Made by a program: the position numbers and the translations under genes | Part shown: positions 37,859 to 45,901 of the stretch, in pieces | Position numbering within the stretch: the first letter of the stretch is position 1 | Layout: each line of letters begins with the position of its first letter | Origin: JBCCOW01 sp039025855 | GTDB lineage: Bacteria > Planctomycetota > Phycisphaerae > Phycisphaerales > Phycisphaeraceae | Length of the DNA stretch: 59,669 nt | Reading direction: 5' to 3' | Assembly (NCBI GenBank): GCA_039025855.1 | Contig: JBCCNL010000023.1 | Coordinates: 1 to 59,669 of the forward strand | The notes under the pieces: model-generated | Database searches by the model: none | What the model saw: only the letters and a program-made list of their open reading frames with translations | Told to the model about the DNA's origin: nothing

Positions 37859-39022
37859 TTGACCCATCCACCCCCGACCAACGACGAACACCACATGGCC
37901 CGCGCCCTCGCCCTCGCCGAGCAGGGCCGCGGCCACGTCGAACCCAACCCCATGGTCGGCGCCCTCCTCGTCAAAGACGACCAAATCATCGGCCAGGGCT
38001 ACCACCAGGCCTTCGGCCAACCCCACGCCGAACCCAACGCCCTCAACGACGCCCGCAACCAGGGCCACGACCCCGCCGGCTCCACCTGTTACGTCACCCT
38101 CGAGCCCTGCTGCCACACCGGCAAAACCCCCCCCTGCACCAACGCCCTCATCGCCGCTGGCATCACCCGCTGCGTCGTCGCCATGCAGGACCCCGACCCC
38201 CGCGTCGCCGGCAAGGGCCTCGACCAACTCCGAGCCGCCGGCATCGCCATCACCCTCGGCATCCTCGAACCCCAGGCCCAACGCCTCAACGCCGGCTTCA
38301 CCAAACGCATCACCCAACAGCTCCCGCTGGTCACCCTCAAGTGGGCCATGACCGCCGACGGCCACACCGCCGCCCGCACCGGCCACTCCCAGTGGATCTC
38401 CTCCCCCCCCTCCCGCCAACTCGTCCACCAGCACCGCGCCCTCGCCGACGCCATCCTCGTCGGCATCGGCACCCTCCTCGCCGACGACCCTCAACTCACC
38501 CCCCGCGACCTCCCCAACAACTTCACCCCACCCACCAACCGCAAGTACCCCCGACGTGTCGTCATCGACCCCCAACTCCAAACCCCACCCACCGCCAAAC
38601 TCGTCACCGACAACGCCGCCCCCACTCTCATCGCCCACCACCCCGACGCTAACCCAGACCGGCAACACACCCTTCGCGAGCTCGGCATCGAACTCCTCGA
38701 ACTCCCCCCGCTCCCCGACCACCACCACCTCGACCTCAAGCCGCTGCTCCAACACCTCGTCACCCAGCACCACGCCACCCACGCCTTCGTCGAAGGCGGC
38801 TCCGCTCTCGCCGGCTCCCTTCTCGCCCAACACCTCGCCGACCGCGCCCTCGTCTTCGTCGGTCCCCAATTCCTGAGCGACGCCCAAGCCCCCGCCCCCC
38901 TCCGCGGCCAATCCCCTCCCACCATCGACGCCGCGCACCAACTCACCCTCCATCACGTCCAACACCTCGGCCCCGACGCCCTCCTCGAATACGACATCCT
39001 TCCCACCACTCCGCCCAAATAG
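37859..39022 (+). CDS. ribD: Riboflavin biosynthesis protein RibD (deaminase-reductase)
   Basis: 387 residues. Bifunctional enzyme for steps two and three of riboflavin synthesis. The N-terminal deaminase has zinc motifs 'QPHAEPNAL' (HAE) and 'TLEPCCHTGKTPPCTNAL' (PCxxxxxxxC). The C-terminal reductase half starts at 'LPLVTLKWAMTADGHTA' and includes 'SDAILVGIGTLLADDPQLTPR' and 'FVEGGSALAGSLL'. The likely start is TTG 37859, because 'NDEHHMARALALAEQGRG' aligns with the conserved N-terminus; ATG 37895 would cut it. The stop TAG is part of a TAGC-hairpin repeat copy at 39018-39039. No other rib genes are in view. Confidence 0.93.
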   Translation: MTHPPPTNDEHHMARALALAEQGRGHVEPNPMVGALLVKDDQIIGQGYHQAFGQPHAEPNALNDARNQGHDPAGSTCYVTLEPCCHTGKTPPCTNALIAAGITRCVVAMQDPDPRVAGKGLDQLRAAGIAITLGILEPQAQRLNAGFTKRITQQLPLVTLKWAMTADGHTAARTGHSQWISSPPSRQLVHQHRALADAILVGIGTLLADDPQLTPRDLPNNFTPPTNRKYPRRVVIDPQLQTPPTAKLVTDNAAPTLIAHHPDANPDRQHTLRELGIELLELPPLPDHHHLDLKPLLQHLVTQHHATHAFVEGGSALAGSLLAQHLADRALVFVGPQFLSDAQAPAPLRGQSPPTIDAAHQLTLHHVQHLGPDALLEYDILPTTPPK

Positions 39023-39039
39023 CCCCGAGCATGCCCGGG
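39018..39039 (+). repeat. TAGC-hairpin repeat copy supplying ribD stop
   Basis: AATAGC, then CCCGAGCA/TGCCCGGG (one mismatch, no loop). The TAG at 39020-39022 is the ribD stop codon. Confidence 0.45.
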
Positions 39040-39216
39040 ACCGGCCCATCAAAACCTTACGCCTCCTCCGACTCACCGTCCGCATCGACCAGGTACGCCC
39101 GACGCTTCATCACTCCTCCACGCCCGAACGCAAACTCCCACGATTCGCTCATGACGATCTACTCGGAGCAATCGCTACGATTCCTCCGTGTATTCAATCC
39201 CACGCACCCGTACCGT

Positions 39217-39375
39217 TCATCGCGCCGACTCCAGCCCTTCCGCCAACATCGGCAGCGCCTCATCAATCGTAAAGCTCAACCGCATCTGCCACGGCGCGAA
39301 AAACCAACCAAGCCCGAGACTCGCCACGATCAGCGTCACCCCAAGACCGATCTCCGGCGGATTGGGCACCACCAT
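39217..39375 (-). CDS. Small membrane protein, directly after upstream stop
   Basis: 52 residues: 'MVVPNPPEIGLGVTLIVASL', a helix running to 'GLGWFFAPW', then a polar tail ending 'EGLESAR'. Too short to be recognised. Its ATG follows the TAG of the 39376-39798 ORF with no gap, and that ORF ends in a hydrophobic stretch. The pair therefore looks either like two tightly coupled genes or like one two-helix protein interrupted by a UAG codon. Coding is inferred from the clean helix and this arrangement; nothing is seen in the following 39023-39216. Confidence 0.45.
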   Translation of the reverse strand: MVVPNPPEIGLGVTLIVASLGLGWFFAPWQMRLSFTIDEALPMLAEGLESAR

Positions 39376-39798
39376 CTAAAACACCCCCGCGCCCACCCCG
39401 ATCAACGCCAATCCCGGGAACAGCCAATCGTACGCCGAACCCGCCCCCACCGTCACCTTGACTGGACCGGACATCCCCCGCAGCCGCTCAAGCACCCCAA
39501 TCGCCAGCTCCCGGAACCCCGCCGGAACCCCGTCGGCCGTCGTCGCCGTAACCAGCGTCAGCTTTTCACCGTCCGCCCTCTCCAGCCGCAGTTCCTCACG
39601 CCCCCGACTGACCGCACCCGCTTCCCCACTCACCACGCCCCGCGACACCCTCCACCTCACCCGCTTCACCCCCACAAGCGACCAACGCTCGACCTCCCGA
39701 TCGTCGTCAAGCCGTGCTAGGCCCGTGTCGTCCAACCGCCACGTCTCCCGCCCCGCCAACGCCGCCCGGTCAAACGTAAACACCTGTTCGCTGGTCAT
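39376..39798 (-). CDS. Hypothetical protein with C-terminal membrane segment
   Basis: 140 residues, family not recognised. A soluble beta-rich part ('MTSEQVFTFDRAALAGRETW', 'EREVERWSLVGVKRVRW'-like strands, 'ELRLERADGEKLTLVTATT') is followed by a helix ('FRELAIGVLERLRGM') and a terminal hydrophobic stretch ('YDWLFPGLALIGVGAGVF') that stops abruptly at TAG. The layout suggests a PH-like or stress-response membrane domain, but I cannot name it. The start is the only ATG near the TAGGGG sequence upstream. Divergent from serS (134 bp). Confidence 0.6.
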   Translation of the reverse strand: MTSEQVFTFDRAALAGRETWRLDDTGLARLDDDREVERWSLVGVKRVRWRVSRGVVSGEAGAVSRGREELRLERADGEKLTLVTATTADGVPAGFRELAIGVLERLRGMSGPVKVTVGAGSAYDWLFPGLALIGVGAGVF

Positions 39799-39920
39799 GG
39801 CAGACCCCTATCGCAAGCCGATCATTAGACACACGACGCCGGCCGGCTTACCCGCCGCATCGTGCCCGGGCGAAATCTTGATCGACCGGGAAGACAGGAC
39901 CGTCTCCGCAACCCCTTCAT

Positions 39921-39932
39921 TACACTCCCCTC
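39921..39932 (+). promoter_or_regulatory. -10 box for leaderless serS
   Basis: TACACT (39921-39926) then CCCCTC and the ATG at 39933; no convincing -35 and no ribosome site. Confidence 0.5.
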
Positions 39933-41327
39933 ATGATCGACCTGAAAGACCTCCGCGCCAACCCCAGCAAATACCGTAAGGGCATCGCCGACAAACACGC
40001 CCACGCTGACCTCGACGCCCTCCTCGCCGCCGACGAATCCCTACGCGAACTCCAGTCCAAACAGCAGGCCCTCACCGCCGAGAAGAACCAGATCGGCAAG
40101 CAGATCGGGCAGATCGCCGGCCACCTCAAGAAGGCCTCCGACACCGAAAAATCCGAACTCCAACAGCAGATGGCCGAGCTCCAGAAACGCCCCGCCGCCA
40201 TCAAGACCGAAGAGTCCGCCCTCACCGATCGGGTCCGCGACCTTACCGCGAAGCGTGACGCCCTCTGGCTCGAAGTCGCTCAACCCGCCGACCCCGATGT
40301 CCCCGTCGGCGCCTCCGCCGACGACAACGTCGAACTCCGCACCTGGAATCCCGAGGCCTTCGATCCATCGCAACCCTTTGAAGCCCAGCGCAGCTTCGCC
40401 CCCAAGACCCACGCCGAGCTCTGCGAATCCCTATGCCTCGCCGACTTCACCCGCGGCATCAAAGTCGGCGGCGCCCGCTCCTACGTCATGACCGGCCAAG
40501 GCATGCGCCTCTACCAGGCCGTCCTCCGCTACGCCTTCGACTTCATGGTCAACACCCACGGCTTCAACCCCCTCTCCGTCGCCGACCTCGTCCGACACCA
40601 CACCATGGTCGGCACCGGCTTCTTCCCCCACGGCCGAGACCAGGTCTACGACATCGCCAACCCAACAAGCGAAGAGGGCCTGGCATTAACCGGTACCGGC
40701 GAGGTCGGCCTCATGGGCTATCACGCCGACGAAATCCTGACCCCGGAAGATTTACCCCTGTGTTACACCACCGTCTCGACCTGCTTCCGCCGCGAGGCCG
40801 GCGCCGCCGGCAAGGACACCGCCGGGCTCTACCGCGTCCACCAGTTCGACAAGGTCGAGCAGGTCGTCATCTGCAAGGCCGACGAAGCCGAGTCCCGCGC
40901 TTGGCACCAGAAGATGATCGGCTTCGTCGAACAGCTCCTCCAATCACTTGAACTCCCCTACCGCCTCCTCCAGTGCTGCACCGGCGACCTCGGCCCCAAG
41001 AACGCCGACATGATCGACCTCGAGTGCTGGATGCCCGGCCGCGGCCCCGAAGACGAAAGCGGCCGACCCATCGGCGCCTACGGCGAAACCCACTCCGCCT
41101 CCCGCCTCTACGACTACCAGTGCCGCCGACTCAACATCCGCTACAGAGACCCCGAGACCGGCAAGAACACCACCGCGCATTCCCTCAACAACACCGTCGC
41201 CGCACTACCCCGCCTGCTCATCCCCCTCCTCGAAATTCACCAACAGGCCGACGGCTCGATCAAACTCCCCGCCCCGCTCCACCCCTACATGAACGGCGAC
41301 ACCACCATCACCCCACCCGCCTCGTAG
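39933..41327 (+). CDS. serS: Serine--tRNA ligase
   Basis: 464 residues. Class II synthetase that charges tRNA-Ser. The N-terminal coiled-coil arm that contacts the tRNA variable loop spans about residues 25-100 ('LRELQSKQQALTAEKNQIGKQIGQIAGHLKK'). The catalytic core has 'TGEVGLMGYHADEILTPEDLPLCYTTVSTCFRREAGAAGKDTAGLYRVHQFDKVEQVVIC' (motif 2 region), 'DLECWMPGRG' and 'NNTVAALPRLLIPLLE' (motif 3). The final codons '...PAS-stop' take their TAG from a repeat copy at 41323-41346. The 3' end overlaps the convergent lolD-like gene by 20 bp. Confidence 0.96.
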   Translation: MIDLKDLRANPSKYRKGIADKHAHADLDALLAADESLRELQSKQQALTAEKNQIGKQIGQIAGHLKKASDTEKSELQQQMAELQKRPAAIKTEESALTDRVRDLTAKRDALWLEVAQPADPDVPVGASADDNVELRTWNPEAFDPSQPFEAQRSFAPKTHAELCESLCLADFTRGIKVGGARSYVMTGQGMRLYQAVLRYAFDFMVNTHGFNPLSVADLVRHHTMVGTGFFPHGRDQVYDIANPTSEEGLALTGTGEVGLMGYHADEILTPEDLPLCYTTVSTCFRREAGAAGKDTAGLYRVHQFDKVEQVVICKADEAESRAWHQKMIGFVEQLLQSLELPYRLLQCCTGDLGPKNADMIDLECWMPGRGPEDESGRPIGAYGETHSASRLYDYQCRRLNIRYRDPETGKNTTAHSLNNTVAALPRLLIPLLEIHQQADGSIKLPAPLHPYMNGDTTITPPAS

Positions 41328-42099
41328 CGCCGCCGCTTGCGGCGTCGTCACCCTCGCTCACGATCTTGCCGCGCACCAGCGTGACCGCCGCGTCCCCCAA
41401 CTCCGCCACCGCCGGGTCGTGCGTCACCATGACGATGGCCTGCCCCTCACCATGCAGCTGCTGAAACAGCTCCAGGATTGAGCCCGACGTGTCCACATCC
41501 AGATTCCCCGTCGGCTCGTCCGCCAACAACACCGCCGGCTCGTTCACCAGTGCCCGCGCGATCGCCACCCGCTGACGCTCACCGCCCGACAATTGGCTCG
41601 GCCGATGCCGCATCCGGTCCTTCAGTCCAACCCGCTCCAGCAACGCCTCCGCCCGGTCCCGGTACGCCCGCTTCTGGCCAGGCCACTGGAACACGCCGTG
41701 CCGGAGCATTCCTCCGATCAGCACGTTCTCCACCGCCGACAGCTCCGGCAACAGATGATAGAACTGAAACACCAAACCCACTGACTCCGCCCGATATCGA
41801 TTCAACGCAGAACCCCGCAGCGAAGCAATAGACCCGCCGCGGAAGAACACCTCGCCCGAGCTCGGCTTGTCCAGCCCGCCCAACAGATGCAGCAGCGTGC
41901 TCTTCCCCGACCCCGACCGCCCCAGGATCGTCACCCACTGCCCCTGCCCTACCGACAGGTCCACCCCCTGCAACACCCGAAGCGACCGCCCCCCTTCTTC
42001 AAACACCCGCTCCACCCCACACGCCTCCATTAGCCCCCGGCTTTGCCGGGGGGCACGTGTCGAATCCAATGCTCCTGCGTCAACCACAACCTCACTCAT
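41308..42099 (-). CDS. LolD-like ABC transporter ATP-binding protein
   Basis: 263 residues. ATPase partner of the FtsX-like permease encoded immediately upstream. Motifs: Walker A 'ILGRSGSGKSTLLHLLGGLDKPSSGEV', 'FQFYHLLPELSAVENVLIG' (Q-loop), 'LSGGERQRVAIARALVNEPAVLLADEPTGNLD' (signature and Walker B) and 'VMVTHDPAVAELGD'. 'FYHLLPELSAxENV' is typical of LolD, which powers release of lipoproteins to the outer membrane. Residues about 15-24 ('DSTRAPRQSRG') and the C-terminal 'AASGGATRRVG' are translations of TAGC-hairpin repeat copies. The start overlaps the permease stop (ATGAGTGA). Confidence 0.9.
   Translation of the reverse strand: MSEVVVDAGALDSTRAPRQSRGLMEACGVERVFEEGGRSLRVLQGVDLSVGQGQWVTILGRSGSGKSTLLHLLGGLDKPSSGEVFFRGGSIASLRGSALNRYRAESVGLVFQFYHLLPELSAVENVLIGGMLRHGVFQWPGQKRAYRDRAEALLERVGLKDRMRHRPSQLSGGERQRVAIARALVNEPAVLLADEPTGNLDVDTSGSILELFQQLHGEGQAIVMVTHDPAVAELGDAAVTLVRGKIVSEGDDAASGGATRRVG
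41323..41346 (+). repeat. TAGC-hairpin repeat copy at the serS/lolD junction
   Basis: CGTAGC, then GCCGCCGC-TT-GCGGCGTC (one mismatch). Its TAG (41325-41327) is the serS stop codon, and on the other strand it encodes the last residues of the LolD-like protein. Confidence 0.7.
42029..42052 (+). repeat. TAGC-hairpin repeat copy inside lolD-like gene
   Basis: ATTAGC, then CCCCGGC-TTT-GCCGGGG, read in frame in the opposite direction near the N-terminus of the LolD-like protein. Confidence 0.7.
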
Positions 42100-43795
42100 A
42101 ACGCAGCGCCTCCACCGGGTCGAGCCGACCCGCGAGGAACGCCGGGATCAGCGACCCCACCACGCTCGAGACGATCGCCCCGACCACGATCGCCACCGCC
42201 TCCACCGCGTCCACGCGATCAGGAATGCGGTCAAACAGATACGTCTGCGGGTTCCACATGCGGAAGCCGTAGCTCTGGTTGAACACCGCCAACCAAGCGA
42301 TCTGCGACGGCTGATCGAACAGGCCAAACGCAATGAGCCCCGCAACCACAGCAGCGGCAAACGCCGCAATCAACGACAGGCCAAGTCGATCGCCCTGTGC
42401 CTTACGCCCAACGATCGCAACGATGACCGCAGTAAGGACCGCGACAGCCAGGACCACAACCACCCAGAAGATCAGCGTCCCCGCCTTCGTCGCCAGTACC
42501 TCCTGCACCTCGTTGAGATGAGTCACCAGTGTCCAGGCTCCAAGCGCGCCCATGATTGAGCCCACAACGCCGATCGCGAGCCCGTAGCCGACGAACATGC
42601 CCATCACCCCGCCCCGTCCTGCACCGATCGCTCGGAGGACGCCGATATCGCGGGTTTTCTCCAGGACGATCATGTAGAACGTCGTGGCGACCATCACGAC
42701 CGCGACTAAAGAAATGATGCAGAAAAGGAACGTGATCAAGACCTTCTCGTTCTGAACCGCACCCAAGAGCTGGCCGTGCACCTGTTCCCAGGTCAGTACG
42801 GCGAGGGGGGCCCGTACGCCGGCCTTAGTGATGTAGGCCTCGACGACCGGGCGGATCGCGTCGGCGGCCATGTCCGCACTCACGCCGGGGGCGGCCTTGA
42901 TCGCGATCGAGCCGGCTCGGCCGGGCATGCGAACGGGGTCGCCGGTGCGTCGTCCGGTCTCCTCATCGAAGCTGCCCGCGGGCCAGACGTCGCGGCTGTG
43001 CATCTCCAGCGCTTCCTGCAGCCAGTCGAACGGCACATACACCGTCTGCTTGTCCACCTCGTACAGCCCGCTCTTGAACTCGTTGATCACCCGGAACTGC
43101 TGCGCATCCGGCCGATACGCCCCGAGCTGGCCATCCGCCCCGAGCGGCGCGACCGTCAGCCGGACCGGCAGGGCCAATTGGCTGTCGTCGATCCGGTACG
43201 ACCCGTCCGCCAGCCGACGCTGGTACGGCAAGACTTCGACCCCCATCACCATCGCGGGAACCGTCGCCACATCCGCTTCCTCGGCGGGCTCGTCCTCGTC
43301 CAGCCCTGGTACGGAGACCGTCCAGTTCGGCGGCACCTCCAGCCGAACGGCCCACTCGCGCAGGTCCGGCTCGGGACGTAGCCACTCGCCCCAACGCTCG
43401 GGCATGTCCTCGTTCCCCCACATCACCGTGTCGCGGTAGTCGACGATCTCCGCCAGCTCCTCCATCACCACACCCTGCACCCGCACCGGCTGCGTCCGCC
43501 CCCGCACCTCCAACAACCCAAACGTGTCAATCACCGGCGTCGCTACCGCCACCTCCGGCAATTCCCGCAATTCCTCCAACAACCCCTCGTAGTTCTCGAA
43601 CCCCGTCAGCCCTTGCGACAGCACCGTCACATCCCCCGTGAGCTTCTGCGCCGCGTCCCGCAGCAGGTCGAGGAACCCGCCCATGACCGAGATGACGACG
43701 ATGACCATGAACGTGCACATCGCCACCGCAACCGCCGCGAAGAGCGGAGCCAGCTTCCGCCGGAGGTACTTCGAGATGAGCAGCAGCTTGTACAT
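42092..43795 (-). CDS. FtsX-like permease, LolC/LolE type
   Basis: 567 residues. 'YKLLLISKYLRRKLAPLFAAVAVAMCTFMVIVVISVMGGFLD' is the N-terminal helix with the LolC/E-like 'RYL...k' lead. A large periplasmic domain follows ('VTVLSQGLTGFENYEGLLEEL'), then three C-terminal helices: 'VLITFLFCIISLVAVVMVATTFYMIVLEKTRDIGVLRAIGA', 'IGVVGSIMGALGAWTLV' and 'AIVVGAIVSSVVGSLIPAFLAGRLDPVEALRYE'. An additional hydrophobic stretch ('LIAAFAAAVVAGLIAFGLF') makes it longer than E. coli LolC (about 400). Partner ATPase downstream, overlapping by 8 bp. A likely role is lipoprotein release or another mechanotransmission export. Confidence 0.88.
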   Translation of the reverse strand: MYKLLLISKYLRRKLAPLFAAVAVAMCTFMVIVVISVMGGFLDLLRDAAQKLTGDVTVLSQGLTGFENYEGLLEELRELPEVAVATPVIDTFGLLEVRGRTQPVRVQGVVMEELAEIVDYRDTVMWGNEDMPERWGEWLRPEPDLREWAVRLEVPPNWTVSVPGLDEDEPAEEADVATVPAMVMGVEVLPYQRRLADGSYRIDDSQLALPVRLTVAPLGADGQLGAYRPDAQQFRVINEFKSGLYEVDKQTVYVPFDWLQEALEMHSRDVWPAGSFDEETGRRTGDPVRMPGRAGSIAIKAAPGVSADMAADAIRPVVEAYITKAGVRAPLAVLTWEQVHGQLLGAVQNEKVLITFLFCIISLVAVVMVATTFYMIVLEKTRDIGVLRAIGAGRGGVMGMFVGYGLAIGVVGSIMGALGAWTLVTHLNEVQEVLATKAGTLIFWVVVVLAVAVLTAVIVAIVGRKAQGDRLGLSLIAAFAAAVVAGLIAFGLFDQPSQIAWLAVFNQSYGFRMWNPQTYLFDRIPDRVDAVEAVAIVVGAIVSSVVGSLIPAFLAGRLDPVEALRYE

Positions 43796-43806
43796 GGTGG
43801 GTGGGG

Positions 43807-43907
43807 TTGTCCACAGATGGACAGGATGTAAAGGATGAAAACAGAAGAGACGGCACGTCGTCGACTGTCTTTACTTCATCCTGATCATCCTGTTCATCTG
43901 TGGACAA
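43807..43907. repeat. Inverted-repeat element between lysS and permease gene
   Basis: About 101 bp with imperfect arms: TTGTCCACAGATGGACAGGA at the left and its counterpart ending ATCTGTGGACAA at the right, plus inner AGGATGAA / TTCATCCT. It fills the gap between the two minus-strand genes and would form a long hairpin in their transcript. It looks like a dispersed intergenic repeat. Confidence 0.6.
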
Positions 43908-43917
43908 AATCGGCGGA

Positions 43918-45876
43918 TCAAGAACCTTGAGGCCGCATCAGAGGGAACAGGATCACGTCGCGGATGGACTCGGCCCCGGTCAGCATCATGACCAGGCGAT
44001 CGATCCCTAAGCCCATGCCGCCGGCGGGGGGCATGCCGACGCGGAGGGCTTCGAGGAAGTCTTCGTCGATCTGCTGTTTCTCGGCCTCGTCGCCGACCTG
44101 CTCGCGGAAGTTGGCTTCCTGAACTTCGGGGTCGTTGAGCTCGGAGTAGCCGGGGCTGATCTCGACGCCGTTGATCGCCAGCTCGTAAACGTCGGCGAAG
44201 TACGGGTCGTTGGCGTTCTTCTTCGCCAGCGGGATGATCACGCTCGGCACGTGCGTCACGAAACACGGGTCGATAAGCGTCGGCTCGATGAGCTTCTCGT
44301 AGACCTCGACGAGTTGCTCAGCGGCAGACATATGGCGAAATCGATCAGAAAATTCATCGAGTTCACGCTCTAAGGCAGTCTGGTCATTAACACGATCCAG
44401 TCCCCGCTTTACTAACTCAATCCTTTTTAATTTCAGCTTGAGATGGTCCAGTTCATCACTAGCAGCACCAGCATAATCGTCTATCTGGGATCTAACCTCA
44501 TTAGCCTGCCGATCAAGAAAATCGCTGATTTCAGGGCGAATACGATCGATGTCTTCCAGAGTCTCCGCGTCTTTAAACATTGCGGCAAATACTCGACTTA
44601 TCTTTGCGCCTTCTCGAGCGAGATTCCTATAAGTCTTGATCTCTACGAAGCTAAGTAGCGACCGAAGTTCGGATGGAGTGGCTTTTCGCTTCTGGAATCT
44701 CCACCCGGTTTCTTCCTCCACTAGCTGAGTCATGGATACCCGACGCCAGGGCCGTTTCAAATTGATGGTTCTAGGCAAGGACCCCGAAACAGCGGCAACA
44801 GCTTGATCCCACTTGCTCTCTTGCGCTTCAGGCTTACGGTGCAAAATAGTCAGCGTGCCGAAGACCTTCTCGGCGACGGTGCAGACTATGTCTTCGACGA
44901 GGTCGGCCATGGTCTGCCACGAGCCGTAGGCTTCGTAGGCTTCGAGCATGGTGAACTCGGGGTTGTGGCGGGGGCTGATGCCTTCGTTGCGGAAGTTGCG
45001 GTTGATCTCGAAGACCTTGTGCACCCCACCCACCAACAACCGTTTCAAGTAAAGCTCTGGCGCGATACGGAGGGTGAGCGGGAGGTCGAGGGCGTTGTGG
45101 TGGGTTTTGAAGGGCCGGGCGGCGGCGCCGCCGTGGATGCTCTGGAGCATCGGGGTCTCGACCTCGAGGAAGCCCTTGCTACGGAGGTAATCGCGGATGG
45201 CGTCGATGATGGCGATGCGCTTCTGCATCGTCTGCATGACCTCGGGGTTGGAGTAGAGGTCGATGTAGCGTTTGCGGTAGCGGGTTTCGGGGTCGGTGAG
45301 TCCGTGGTGCTTGCCGGGGGGGAGGGCGAGGGATTTGGTGAGGAATTGGAAGCCGCTGGCGATGGGCGAGGGGTTGTCGTTGTCCGCCGGGCCGACACGG
45401 CCCGGCTCGCTGGCTGAAGGACCGGCCCACACCGTCACTTCGCCGGTCTTGGTTTGGCCGAGGGGGCCTTGGGCGGCGACGAGGTCGCCGTAGTCGGTGG
45501 CCTTGGCGATGGAGAAGTGCGGTTGGCCGACGGCTTTTTTGGAGACGGCGATCTGGAGGTCGCCGGTGCCGTCGCGGAGCTGCATGAAGATGAGGTTGCC
45601 CATCACGCGGTGCTGCATGACGCGGCCGGCGACGCGGACGACGGGGCGGATGTCTTCGCTTTCCGGGTCGTCCTTTAGGGCCTGGTCGGCGTCGGCGTCG
45701 TATTGGGCGCGGGCGTCGGCGAGTGCGGTGACGTCGTCGAGGCGGGAGCCGTAGGGGTCGAGCTGGAACTCGTCGCGGAGGCGGTCGAGCTTGCGTCGGC
45801 GGTCGGCGAGGAGCTTGTCGGTGGAGATCGGCTCGGTGGGGGTATCAGAGGGGGGCTTAGCCATTGAACCGGGCAT
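43918..45876 (-). CDS. lysS: Lysine--tRNA ligase (class II) with extra AT-rich segment
   Basis: 652 residues against about 500 usually. Anticodon-binding OB domain: 'VRVAGRVMQHRVMGNLIFMQLRDGTGDLQIAV'. Catalytic motifs: 'FLEVETPMLQSIHGGAAARPF' (motif 1 area), 'KVFEINRNFRNEGISPRHNPEFTMLEAYEAYG' (motif 2) and 'GGMGLGIDRLVMMLTG' (motif 3). Residues about 396-517 form a long charged helical insert ('SQIDDYAGAASDELDHLKLK...') where most LysRS have about 40 residues. The DNA of roughly 44330-44860 is visibly more AT-rich than the rest, as if a foreign segment were spliced in frame. The start at 45876 lies 25 bp from a divergent ABC gene. Confidence 0.95.
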   Translation of the reverse strand: MPGSMAKPPSDTPTEPISTDKLLADRRRKLDRLRDEFQLDPYGSRLDDVTALADARAQYDADADQALKDDPESEDIRPVVRVAGRVMQHRVMGNLIFMQLRDGTGDLQIAVSKKAVGQPHFSIAKATDYGDLVAAQGPLGQTKTGEVTVWAGPSASEPGRVGPADNDNPSPIASGFQFLTKSLALPPGKHHGLTDPETRYRKRYIDLYSNPEVMQTMQKRIAIIDAIRDYLRSKGFLEVETPMLQSIHGGAAARPFKTHHNALDLPLTLRIAPELYLKRLLVGGVHKVFEINRNFRNEGISPRHNPEFTMLEAYEAYGSWQTMADLVEDIVCTVAEKVFGTLTILHRKPEAQESKWDQAVAAVSGSLPRTINLKRPWRRVSMTQLVEEETGWRFQKRKATPSELRSLLSFVEIKTYRNLAREGAKISRVFAAMFKDAETLEDIDRIRPEISDFLDRQANEVRSQIDDYAGAASDELDHLKLKLKRIELVKRGLDRVNDQTALERELDEFSDRFRHMSAAEQLVEVYEKLIEPTLIDPCFVTHVPSVIIPLAKKNANDPYFADVYELAINGVEISPGYSELNDPEVQEANFREQVGDEAEKQQIDEDFLEALRVGMPPAGGMGLGIDRLVMMLTGAESIRDVILFPLMRPQGS

Positions 45877-45889
45877 GGTAGCAGTGGGT

Positions 45890-45901
45890 TAGGATGGGCT
45901 C
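45890..45901 (+). promoter_or_regulatory. -10 box for leaderless ABC ATPase gene
   Basis: TAGGAT (45890-45895) then GGGCTC and the ATG at 45902. Confidence 0.4.

Noticed and set aside
42092..43795. Considered calling the permease and ATPase macrolide export (MacB) genes
   Set aside because: The separate ATPase and permease, and the 'FYHLLPELSA' and 'RYL' features, fit the Lol type better; specificity still unproven, so no symbol given.
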